From Erodium maritimum (taxonomy: Eukaryota; Streptophyta; Magnoliopsida; Geraniales; Geraniaceae), in contig OY997594.1 in assembly GCA_963921825.1 (NCBI GenBank), positions 12,405,001-12,469,000 of the forward strand: DNA of 64,000 nucleotides, read 5' to 3'. Shown piece by piece: positions 10,531-19,446 of the stretch. The first letter of the stretch is position 1, and every line of letters begins with the position of its first letter. The position numbers and the translations under genes are program-made. The notes under the pieces were generated by a model. The model was not told the DNA's origin and searched no databases. It saw nothing but the letters and a program-made list of their open reading frames with translations.

Positions 10531-13035
10531 AAGCTTCCTTTTGTTTAAAAATGTTAAATATTTTTCTATAGAGAAGACATAATTAATTGGAGTCAAAACA
10601 ACTACATGATTACCTAAACACAGTGATTTTGCTAAGAAACACAATGCATGATCACTTAATCATATATTTGCTTGGGTTCACTTATACATGCCAATGAAAA
10701 ATAAAATCAGAGCACAAAGTATACTCCATGATCATCGTCTTCATCTCTACATAGCCAAACATTAAATCCCATTTACAGTCTCAATTTAAGACGTTGTTGT
10801 TCCATAATTAAACAAATGATCTGTCACTAATTTCATTTACCCATTGATAATCATATAATTAATTAGTATGTTAAAAATAGAAATGTAAAGCTCATAATCA
10901 CAAAGATTCGATAAATGTATGCAATAAACCAACACATAATCACACCTTACAGGAGAATAAGAAGAAATTGTATCCGAAGAAGGTTGGCCATGTAACAAAA
11001 TCTTCCTCCACAACATCTTCTATGCAAAGATCCTTGACTGGCCCACTCACAGACCATGACCACGAATAGAGATAAAGTAAAACAAAAATTTCATGATACA
11101 TACTAAAACTAATCCATCAAACTCATGGAACCAATCCAACTTCATAGCTCTGCCTTAGCATGATGTAACAATAGGAAACCAAGACCACATACCACACAAC
11201 TTCAAAGCACATTTGTTCAACATAGAAACCATAAATATTATAATATTAATTTCCAACTAATTGCTGGAAAGTACAATCATCAAAGAGAAGCAAAAACACT
11301 TCTAATTCTTCAGCCAAATTGGACGAAACTAATTCAACAATCAAATTGCACCAGATTTTTTCCCGAAAGCAAACCACTGCTGCAAAATAAATCAAAGGCA
11401 GAAGTAAAAATAAATCAAGGACATGTTTCAATTCTTGCATTTGCAAATCTGATCTTAAAAATACAAAGATGCTTACATACAATAAAAGAGAAAGATATGA
11501 GGATTTTACCAATAACGCTAACAAGAACATGGATCGAAGAAAGGATGGTTAAAGAGGAAGTCCTCCTCTGACGCCATTTGCACGAACTGTAGCCTGTGAC
11601 AGAAATATTAAAAAAATAAAACTTTTGCTGTAGACAAAAATGCATAAATAGAGAAACGGTAATAAGAATCGTAGGTGCCAGATTGTTTGTCATAGAATTT
11701 CCCGCACATAATGTATGTTTCTTTTACATTATTTAGTGCGTGCGTTTTATCTAAAATGATTATACAACCTGCACCTTTTCAATTTTTGGATTTAAAAGGA
11801 CATTTTCAGATACATAGAAACTCATGCATGAATAATCTCAGACAAAAAAACAACTTATATCAAATGATACTCAAGTATTTTAAACAAATGAATATGATCT
11901 AAGCTTGTATATGATTTATAGAAATATAGCATAATTTGAGTTCTAGCCTAAGAAATTGAGGGAGTTAATGGCATAGTGGCTTGCAAATTACTACAAATAC
12001 TAATCTGGTACCAAAGATACTTACTTTGATTGTAGCATTCATTTTTAGGTCTAGTAGAAGCGTTCAATCAACACCAAAGGGAACCACTACAATCTCTAGC
12101 ACATACGACTTTTTTGAACTCTGCTCAGTACATGGAAAAGTTACAAATCAGACCATGTAAAATCAAAAAAGTGCACAACCGGATATAACCCACATGTGAG
12201 CTCACTACATTTCCATACAAATAAGAAACTGTCAAACCAAAAGAACACTAAGGCAGTACAACCAAGACGATGACTCTGCTCGGTTCATGGAAAAGTAAAA
12301 AATAGCACAACCATATATAACTATAACCCATATTTGAGTTTACCAAATTGCCACACAAATAAGAACTTGTCAAACCAAAAGACGGCCATCAGAGGCTATC
12401 TTGGTAGACTTTTACGTCCAAGGGTATAAATTACGTCCATCGAAGTATCATATAGTCAACCAAATTAGTCCTCATTTTTGAGTTTTTAATTATTATTTTG
12501 CAAGTTAAGTTATTGGTGACCAACAATAATGACCAATTTCATTATTGTTCATGAGTTTGGCCCCTTTGTGCAAGGACCACCAACCAGGGCTACAATTCCA
12601 TAGACACACAAATTCAAGCCAAAAGATCAGTACATTAGCAATCAAAATATCAAATCTGAACCATATAAAATAGATACAACCCAAATTAAGTATTTTCAAA
12701 GTTTGCATCCCCATGTGGATGCAAACTGAGTAAGCAATAGTTTTGTTACATTCTGGTCTGCTTACAATGAGCTATCCTATTTAAAGTCTGAATCTACGGA
12801 GTTTCTTGTGCCTTTATAAATAGGTTGGGCACAATGTTGGTATTGAGTACAATTCTAAACCTTAAATCAACAACATGATAGAACACGGAGAAATGTCTGA
12901 AGCATAATTCTTCATACTAAACAGATAAAGTGCCTGATATTCCGTCACTCACAATGTCCAAAATGTATTTGACATTAGCAGTAACATGTTTGAAATTATT
13001 ATGGATTGGATTATACCTTAAGGGTGTGACTTAGC
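10531..13035. other. Unassigned AT-rich sequence, possibly remains of host introns
   Basis: No full gene is visible. On the minus strand a stretch at about 10934-11080 is open and protein-like (includes SGPVKDLCIEDVVEEDF) and ends in TGA, but I cannot assign it. Another at about 11520-11600 reads MASEEDFLFNHPFFD before a stop. This block lies just downstream, on the minus strand, of the KAS II remnant; I did not find the expected C-terminal KAS II exons in it. Confidence 0.35.
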
Positions 13036-13804
13036 CATGTGATAAGCATCACATGTGAAACTTCCACCAAGAAATTAAGCATATATGTTGCACCTCTCCC
13101 CTGCAAAACAAAGATTGGTCTGTGGGATTATTTTCTCAAAAAGCAAGAATAATGTATGCAATTTGACTGATTCGTGTGGGTAGGAGAAGCATAGTACAAT
13201 ATAGACTAAGGTACATGGTAGTCTATGATTTAATAAATAAAGTTTCCCTTAATAGAACAAATTAGCTAAAACATAATTTCATACGAATACTGCATGACAT
13301 GACTCTATAATATTGAGTGCATACCTTAGCATGTTCTAAATCTTCTAAAAGCAGAACACCAGCTCCTTCACCCATAACAAATCCATCATAATTTTGTCCA
13401 TTTAAAAACATTTTTATTATGTTAATAACACACATAAAGCAGAGAAGGAGCACAAAAAAGGTTATTTTGTGGTTGATTGCATCCCCTCAATAAACATATT
13501 TACGACAATAATATAATAATAATGAAATAAAGCACGCTAAATGTTTATGTCACTACGCTATCCCAGGGGCGTGATGCTTTGGTTGGATCATTATTCCTTT
13601 GTGATAGAGCCATGCATGCAACCAAACCTCCCATACCTGTACCCAAAATTATTCATTACATATCAAGTTGATACATGCTGAAGGATATATGTAACTACGT
13701 AAAGGAAGGAAAGGAAATTGATACCAATAAGTATAATTGCAGCATCTGAGCTATCACAAATCATGTATAATTGCAGCATCTGAGCTATCACAAATCATTA
13801 TGTC
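13036..13804 (-). pseudogene. Fragment of a 3-oxoacyl-ACP synthase II (KAS II/FabF-type) gene
   Basis: Four exon remnants read in order on the minus strand. Exon 1 (13725-13804) reads DIMIC-SSDAAII. Exon 2 (13559-13636) reads GMGGLVACMALSQRN then DPTKASRPWD. Exon 3 (13325-about 13400) reads DGFVMGEGAGVLLLEDLEHAK. Exon 4 (about 13036-13100) reads RGAT, then after a shift FLGGSFTCDAYHM. These match the order of plant plastid KAS II, which elongates C16 to C18 acyl-ACP. Lesions are a 34-bp tandem duplication inside exon 1, a GC instead of GT donor after exon 2, a missing acceptor for exon 3, and in exon 4 a 1-bp loss followed by a TAA. The N-terminal half, including the active-site Cys region, and the C-terminal His motifs are absent. 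Confidence 0.85.
13732..13799. repeat. 34-bp tandem duplication within KAS II exon remnant
   Basis: The unit beginning tataattgcagcatctgagc occurs at 13732 and again at 13766, a period of 34 bp. Since 34 is not a multiple of three, the duplication alone destroys the reading frame. Confidence 0.9.
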
Positions 13805-13955
13805 CTGCATTTCCAAGAAGTTTCAGAATATATTGCACGAAATGTAACAATATATGTTAGGGCCTTGTTCTCAAACATATGTATAAAGAAAACAATAAAA
13901 TACTATGAGCAACTACAACAATGGTTGTGCATATAGAAATAATTCAAAATGTTTA

Positions 13956-14281
13956 TGTTATGAGTCCAACAGACTTACTGGTATTAGTTTTCTAGGTAGT
14001 TATTTATTAGTTATTAATAGTTTCTTAATTATTGTGATCATGGGTAGTTACTTATTAGTTATGGGTAGTTACTTGAAGTGTTGTGATCATGGAAAGCTAC
14101 ATGATCTTTGTATTAGTTAGGAAGTTCAGCCTATTTATAAGCTGGCTATTTAATGAAAAGGATGTCAAGAATTATAAACAAAAAATCAAAGCCGAAAGGT
14201 TTCTATATGAGATCTTGCGTTCTCTCCAACGAATGCTACAACAACAATCCCATGACTCGATCCAAATCGGGGACTATAACA
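13956..14281 (+). repeat. Left LTR of the TRIM
   Basis: 326 bp, TG...CA, apparently identical to 14847-15172. It includes the possible TATA region 'ctatttataagctggctattta' (about 14129-14150). Confidence 0.93.
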
Positions 14282-14282
14282 G

Positions 14283-14298
14283 TGGTATCAGAGCCTGG
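14283..14298 (+). promoter_or_regulatory. Primer-binding site (initiator Met-tRNA type) of the TRIM
   Basis: tggtatcagagc followed by ctgg, two bases after the LTR end, the usual position for minus-strand priming in plant LTR elements. Confidence 0.85.
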
Positions 14299-14302
14299 TT
14301 TC

Positions 14303-14854
14303 ATGGCAACAACCAAATCTTTGCAGGAACTATTTACTGAGTTTTTGGAGCAGTACAAGAAGGATCAGATTGCAGCAGAAGAAAGGTACAACCAGCATCT
14401 TAGCCTTTTGAAGGCAGACAGGGTGGCCTCAAAGGCGAGGCAGCAGAGGATGGAAGACCAGATCGAAAAATTAATACAATCGTTGGATCTGGCAGAGATG
14501 GCAGCATCAAAAGCCTCACAACAGGAGATGGTCACCTCTGGTTGTGACTCATCTGTAAAACTGGAGCAAGACCAAGAACCAGAGAAAGAATTGAACAAGC
14601 TCAAGTCGTCGAGTATCCTTGATCAGTACAAGGTCAAAACAAAGGAAGTGATAATTGGGGGAACCTATATAGTTCTTCTCAAATTACCATGTTTTACATT
14701 CTGGTTCTTGCCTCTTATATTGGCTGACCAAACCAGTGTTTTAAAGCGACCAGAACCTAAGCCCCCACCTACTAAACCTACTTCCTGCCACATTATAAAT
14801 ACAATTTGGTGCTTGCGGTCAAGCACCATTTTGAAGTGGGGAGTAATGTTATGA
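14303..14854 (+). CDS. Truncated Gag-like protein of the TRIM
   Basis: An open frame of 183 codons starts at the first ATG after the primer-binding site (MATTKSLQELFTEF...) and ends at a TGA inside the first bases of the right LTR. Residues about 5-95 are rich in Glu, Gln, Lys and Ala and look like a coiled coil, as in the N-terminus of plant Ty3/Gypsy Gag. No zinc knuckle or protease motif follows. The last third (about residues 120-183) is Pro/Leu/Trp rich and probably chance sequence. Whether the frame is translated is unknown; an apparently intact Gag fragment is unusual for an element this short. Confidence 0.55.
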   Translation: MATTKSLQELFTEFLEQYKKDQIAAEERYNQHLSLLKADRVASKARQQRMEDQIEKLIQSLDLAEMAASKASQQEMVTSGCDSSVKLEQDQEPEKELNKLKSSSILDQYKVKTKEVIIGGTYIVLLKLPCFTFWFLPLILADQTSVLKRPEPKPPPTKPTSCHIINTIWCLRSSTILKWGVML

Positions 14855-15172
14855 GTCCAACAGACTTACTGGTATTAGTTTTCTAGGTAGTTATTTATTA
14901 GTTATTAATAGTTTCTTAATTATTGTGATCATGGGTAGTTACTTATTAGTTATGGGTAGTTACTTGAAGTGTTGTGATCATGGAAAGCTACATGATCTTT
15001 GTATTAGTTAGGAAGTTCAGCCTATTTATAAGCTGGCTATTTAATGAAAAGGATGTCAAGAATTATAAACAAAAAATCAAAGCCGAAAGGTTTCTATATG
15101 AGATCTTGCGTTCTCTCCAACGAATGCTACAACAACAATCCCATGACTCGATCCAAATCGGGGACTATAACA
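14847..15172 (+). repeat. Right LTR of the TRIM
   Basis: 326 bp, apparently identical to the left LTR, followed by the duplicated target gttta. Confidence 0.93.
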
Positions 15173-15595
15173 GTTTACAACTTCGCCTTGAATGATATGG
15201 TTTGCTGCATTCAAGTATACAAAAATTGTCAGTAGCACAAGCGGTAGAAATTGAAAGATTCGGAATCTAAGCTACTCACAGAAACAACCAATGCTCACGG
15301 GAAGCCTTAATTGTTCACATGATCGACATCTCACCAAAACCAGTAAACACCTTCAAGTCAAAGACCAAACCGGAACACCAAAAATATAAAATTGAGTAGC
15401 AGAAACGAACAAAAACAGTAAAATCGGAGCAATCAAGCAATGCACTTAAGCTAATATTAGAAACAACCAATGCTCGCATGTAAAATCATAAATATCATCT
15501 CCAATCTAAGTAAAATCATCAATATCAGCTCCAATCTATCAAATGATAAAGAAGAAAAATAAAATAGAAACACCAGATATATACACACAAAAATT

Positions 15596-15638
15596 AACAT
15601 ACTAAGGTATGCACTCAATATTATAGAGTCATGTCATG
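15596..15638 (+). repeat. Inverted copy of the KAS II exon 3/intron junction
   Basis: The 43-bp stretch aacatactaaggtatgcact...gtcatgtcatg matches, with about one mismatch, the reverse complement of 13293-13334, which covers the end of KAS II exon remnant 3 (HAK, then the gtatgc donor). The flanks do not match. Confidence 0.75.
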
Positions 15639-16012
15639 AAAGATGAAAGATGAACTACAATACATATGATGTTCTGCGTATGTAGTTGAGGAGAAAGGTG
15701 TTTGCTTTGATGCCTTCACTATCAGTACATGAAGATTCATATTTTATGTAGTAGATCTCCGCTAATTTTGTTAGCTAATTGAAGAGCTCAAGTTCATGAA
15801 ACTCAATCTAAAACTCAAATAGAGCAACAATTTAAGCGGCATAGCAAAAAAAACATAGAATCCCCACTTATAGTCACAAAACACGATTTATTTTCATCAA
15901 ACCAGGACACACAATTTAATTTCATCATACCAAAACCCAACCAAAACTCTCAAATTCAGAAACAAAAAATAGTACAGATGCAAAACCATGAAGTACAATA
16001 ATCACAAATTAC

Positions 16013-16113
16013 CTTCTTGTCAACTAAAACAAGGAGATCATCGGGTATGCTAGTGACTTTTTTGTCAACCGCACAACGACGACCGTCACGGTGCCCTCCA
16101 CGTTCCCAATGAA
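16013..16113 (-). other. Exon-like open frame of unknown gene
   Basis: On the minus strand a 101-nt segment lies between an acceptor-like ...gctgaatag and a donor-like gtaattt. One frame is open throughout and reads HWERGGHRDGRRCAVDKK followed by VTSIPDDLLVLVDKK. Composition and splice bounds look like a real internal exon, with a GC content above its surroundings. I cannot assign a family and see no matching neighbour exons, so it may be a captured or orphaned exon. Confidence 0.4.
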
Positions 16114-16980
16114 CTATTCAGCCCTATACATACTTCAAAGTGAAACAAAAAGGTCCATTTGGGATCTTTGAATAATAACTCTTCCAAAGGTTATCATATT
16201 AGTTTCTAAATAGAATAGTCAATTAAATACTCTTCCAAAGGTCATTATATTAATTTCTAAATAGAATAGTCAACCAAACGATCTTACAACACAACCCATC
16301 TTCTATACAGAAGCCAACTCGTGGCAAAAGATAGCCTGAAGCTCCTGAATAATTAATATGTCCACTACCGTATAGCAGTATCCCCAATCCAAAACATGTT
16401 ATTATGACCATTAGCAAATGAAAGAAACTCTGCAAATCACCATAGACCAAAAACCAGTCTTCCTTCAAATTGATTCAAACACACACCCACCAATCAATCA
16501 CTAAATAAACCGATATCAAATAATTGAATCCATGCATCCAAGTTCTAAGATTCTAAACACATCAGGCCAAATTCAAGTCATAGAACAACAGAGCTAAAAC
16601 ATGAGCTCGGAACCAATAGGTTAACATTAGATATATTGTCAGAATCACAAACTGTACATGCTAGACAATAATGGAGATATAAAAAATTCAATTGTGTATA
16701 TTCAACACATAAAGGGTATGACCAAGTTGCAACTGAGGCATCCATGTATGCTTCCTCCTCTCTGTCCTCAATTCAGAACACAGTGCAGGTAAAAAAAAGA
16801 AAGAAACTGGCCCTGTCACATAAGACAACACAACATGAGAATGATAACTTTCTGGGTGTAGAGGATTGAAAAACCGATGGCCTCTTATCCCTGGATTTGT
16901 TGGTCGATCGAAAAGGATAGCAAAGCTTGGAGTTCGATTTCAATAGAGTTCCTTGCATAATCGCAAACAGAGAAATTGAT

Positions 16981-17190
16981 CTACAGAAACAATATATTCA
17001 TAGCAAAAGAAGGTGAGCAATGATGATTTCGGTACCATGAATATTTATTGGTCCTTGATCGGATCTTCCGTATCTCTTCTGGAACTGCAGGTGGAACTGT
17101 GGGTTTTAAGAGAGAGGAGTTTGGCGGAGACGAATCTATAACTGAGAGCGCAAATATACTAACCACGAAAAACATCACAAAACTTGACAT
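16981..17190 (-). CDS. Possible secreted or membrane hypothetical protein, first exon only
   Basis: From the ATG at 17190 the frame encodes a hydrophobic N-terminus (MSSFVMFFVVSIFALSVI, a plausible signal peptide) followed by a Pro/Ser-rich segment and a basic KIRSRTNKYSW stretch. A possible donor (catg|gtaccg) lies near 17036-17040. I do not recognise the family. Frame and splice signals are weak evidence, and upstream exon-like material (about 17380-17460) may or may not belong to it. Confidence 0.25.
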   Translation of the reverse strand: MSSFVMFFVVSIFALSVIDSSPPNSSLLKPTVPPAVPEEIRKIRSRTNKYSWYRNHHCSPSFAMNILFL

Positions 17191-17510
17191 AATCTCCAAT
17201 CAAACCAATTTTTCAGCAAGAACACACAAAATATCACCTGGAAACCACGACCATGAATCTTCGGAAAACTTCAATTCCGTTTCTGGTTTCGAAGGTCTCC
17301 GAACCGATTGGCTATTACTAATATTTAAATAGACATAGGTGAAGAAGAGAGGAGAAGCTGTAGGGTACCAGATACATACCTCAGCCAACACCAATTTCCT
17401 ATTACGGGCGTGCTTGTATTTAAGCTCCAAAAAGGAAACAAACGATCTGCGGCCATCCGATCGTTTGGAACTGGATTTCGTAGAGAGAGATGAAAGATGA
17501 ACTCAGCTAA

Positions 17511-19446
17511 GAGCACCTCCAACGGTCGTGTCTACGCGTCGTGTCTGGCGTAGACACGGCCCAGACACGACGTGTAGACACGACTTGTCGTGTCTGGAAG
17601 GCGTGTCAGGGCGGTCGTTGCTGGGCGTCGTTACTGGTTCTGGAAACGACGCTGCTGGTCGTGTCTGGCACCAACGGCTAGTCGGCTGGCCAGTCACGAC
17701 CCGCCACGTGGCGACGCCGACCCCCAAAAAGCCCAACAGTTTTCTATAAATTCAGATCTGCCCCAATTGAAATCTCACTTCTCATCTCTTCTTTCAAGCT
17801 TCTATTCGTCTATTCCTCTCCAAATCCTATAGTTGTTCATATTCTATTTTTTCCGATGGCGAGTCTTCCGACACTAGACGAGATGAAGCAAATGACAGAA
17901 GAACAAATAGACGTCGCGGTTGATAGGTATCTGGAGGCAACACAACAAGCATTGGAGGATCAACTGATGGCAGCCGTACAGCCAATGAGTGATGATGATG
18001 ATGAGGCCGAGAGCTCATTGTTGGCGCCGAGACCCAAGCGGAGAGTGATTGAGCGCAACCGCGAAGATGCACACGAAGGGCTGATCCGTGACTACTTCGC
18101 GACTCAACCGGTGTATAGCGAGCAACAATTTCGGCGACGGTTCCGGATGTCGAGGGACATGTTCATCCGGATCATGAATGGTTTGAGTGGCCGGTACGCC
18201 TACTTCCGTAACGGAAAGGACGCTACGGGGAGGGCCTCTTTCACTCCACACCAGAAGTGCACGGTAGCACTTCGTCAGCTATGTTATGGAAGTCCAGCCG
18301 ATGCTTGCGACGAGTATTTGCGAATGGCGGAGACTACTGCGCTGGACTGCCTGAAGAAGTTTTGCATTGGCGTCATCAAGGTGTACGGGCGGACCTATCT
18401 ACGACGCCCGACAGTGGACGATACAAAACGGTTGTTGCGAATCAACGTAGACCGCGACTTTCCGGGGATGTTAGGGAGCCTGGACTGCATGCATTGGGAT
18501 TGGAAGAACTGTCCTGTGGCATGGGCTGCACAGTTCACAAGTAGGGACCACGGGAACGTCCCCACAATCATGCTCGAAGTCGTAGCATCCCAAGACCTTT
18601 GGATCTGGCACGCTTTCTTCGGGACACCGGGCTCCAACAACGACATCAACATGCTCAATAGGTCTACACTATTCTCCCAAGTAGTAAAAGGCTTCGCCCC
18701 AGATGTGAAGTTCAAGATCGGCGGTAGAGAATACGAAACCCCGTACTACTTGACAGATGGAATCTATCCTGCTTGGGCAACATTTGTGAAGTCCATACCT
18801 GCTCCACAAACGCCGAAACAATGATGTTTTGCTAGATACCAAGAGGCGTGTAGGAAGGACATCAAACGGGCGTTTGGAGTTCTATAGGCCCAGTTTCACA
18901 TCGTTACTCGCCCGGGTCGAATGTGGGATAGGGGCTCACTCGCAATTATCATGACTGCTTGTGTGATCCTACACAACATGATCGTTGAGGATGAGCGTAG
19001 GCCGTGGCCCACTGATCCGCTTGCAGATCTTGTTGTCCCGGACCACACCGTACGTAGAGGACCACCCCCAGCGGTGACCAACGACAGTATCTTGGGCCAT
19101 AGAGCAAGGATTCGGGATCGGAATGTGCATCACCAACTCCACGATGATCTCATCGAACACATTTGGGCAAAATTTGGAGATGGCGGCCGCAATTAAAATT
19201 AATCAGCAACGTTAATGTAATTTCTATTTTGTTTGTAATAAAATAATAGTTATGCAATTCGTATTTTGGGTTTAATTAAAAGTGTCAGAAATATTTGGGT
19301 GCTTTTTTTAATTTACTGAAACTGTGTATACACTGCTCCTGACACTGCGTAGACACTACCATTGGAGGAGCAGTGTCTAGAAGCCAAAAACAATGGTTAG
19401 ACACTGCTCATAGACACTGCACAGTGTCTAACCATTAGAGATGCTC
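17511..19446 (+). mobile_element. PIF/Harbinger DNA transposon (1,936 bp)
   Basis: Terminal inverted repeats are GAGCACCTCCAACGG on the left and GAGCATCTCTAATGG read inward from the right. The flanking 3-bp duplication is taa (17508-17510 and 19447-19449), the usual PIF/Harbinger target. Just inside the ends lie runs of gtgtctacgcgtcgtgtc-like and gacactgc-like sequence (17524-17650 and 19320-19440). The element encodes a Harbinger-type transposase (17856-19196) that is no longer intact. I do not see the Myb-like second protein that autonomous members carry. Confidence 0.88.
17856..19196 (+). pseudogene. Harbinger (DDE_Tnp_4-like) transposase with two nonsense codons
   Basis: The frame from ATG 17856 to TAA 19194-19196 has 446 codons and is interrupted by in-frame TGA (18822-18824) and TAG (18885-18887); no frameshift is needed to read through. 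The N-terminus is acidic (residues about 40-60, poly-Asp) and the DDE nuclease core spans about 80-370. Asp 210 (GSLDCMHWDW), Asp 263 (SNNDINML) and Asp ~301 (YYLTDGIY) are present. The Glu of the family's VERAFG motif is Lys (DIKRAFG, codon 18864-18866), so catalysis would fail even with readthrough. The TAG sits where relatives have Gln (GVLQA), consistent with a single C-to-T change. The C-terminal ILHNMIVEDER block is well preserved, so decay is recent. Confidence 0.88.

Larger units (their letters stand above)
13956..15172 (+). mobile_element. Complete TRIM / small non-autonomous LTR retrotransposon (1,217 bp)
   Basis: Two direct LTRs of 326 bp (13956-14281 and 14847-15172), both TGTTATGAG...ACTATAACA, appear identical base for base. 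The element is flanked by the 5-bp duplication gttta at 13951-13955 and 15173-15177. Two bases into the internal region is a primer-binding site, tggtatcagagcctgg (14283-14298), complementary to the 3' end of plant initiator Met-tRNA. Directly before the right LTR is a purine-rich tract (gaagtggggagtaa, about 14833-14846). The 565-bp interior encodes only a Gag-like fragment; protease, reverse transcriptase and integrase are absent, so it needs enzymes from another element. LTR identity implies a recent insertion. Confidence 0.93.
15173..17510. other. Unassigned sequence with exon-like islands
   Basis: AT-rich, intron-like sequence. It contains an inverted copy (15596-15638) of the KAS II exon 3/intron junction found at 13293-13334, a splice-bounded exon-like frame at 16013-16113, and a possible signal-peptide first exon near 16981-17190. 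The remainder shows nothing I can name. Confidence 0.4.

Noticed and set aside
11246-11693. Hydrophobic minus-strand frames
   Set aside because: AT-rich sequence gives Phe/Leu-rich chance frames; no conserved motif and no clear splice-linked partner.
14283-14298. tRNA-like match (also at 31854-31870)
   Set aside because: Only the 3' end of initiator Met-tRNA is matched, at the exact primer-binding-site position; not a tRNA gene.
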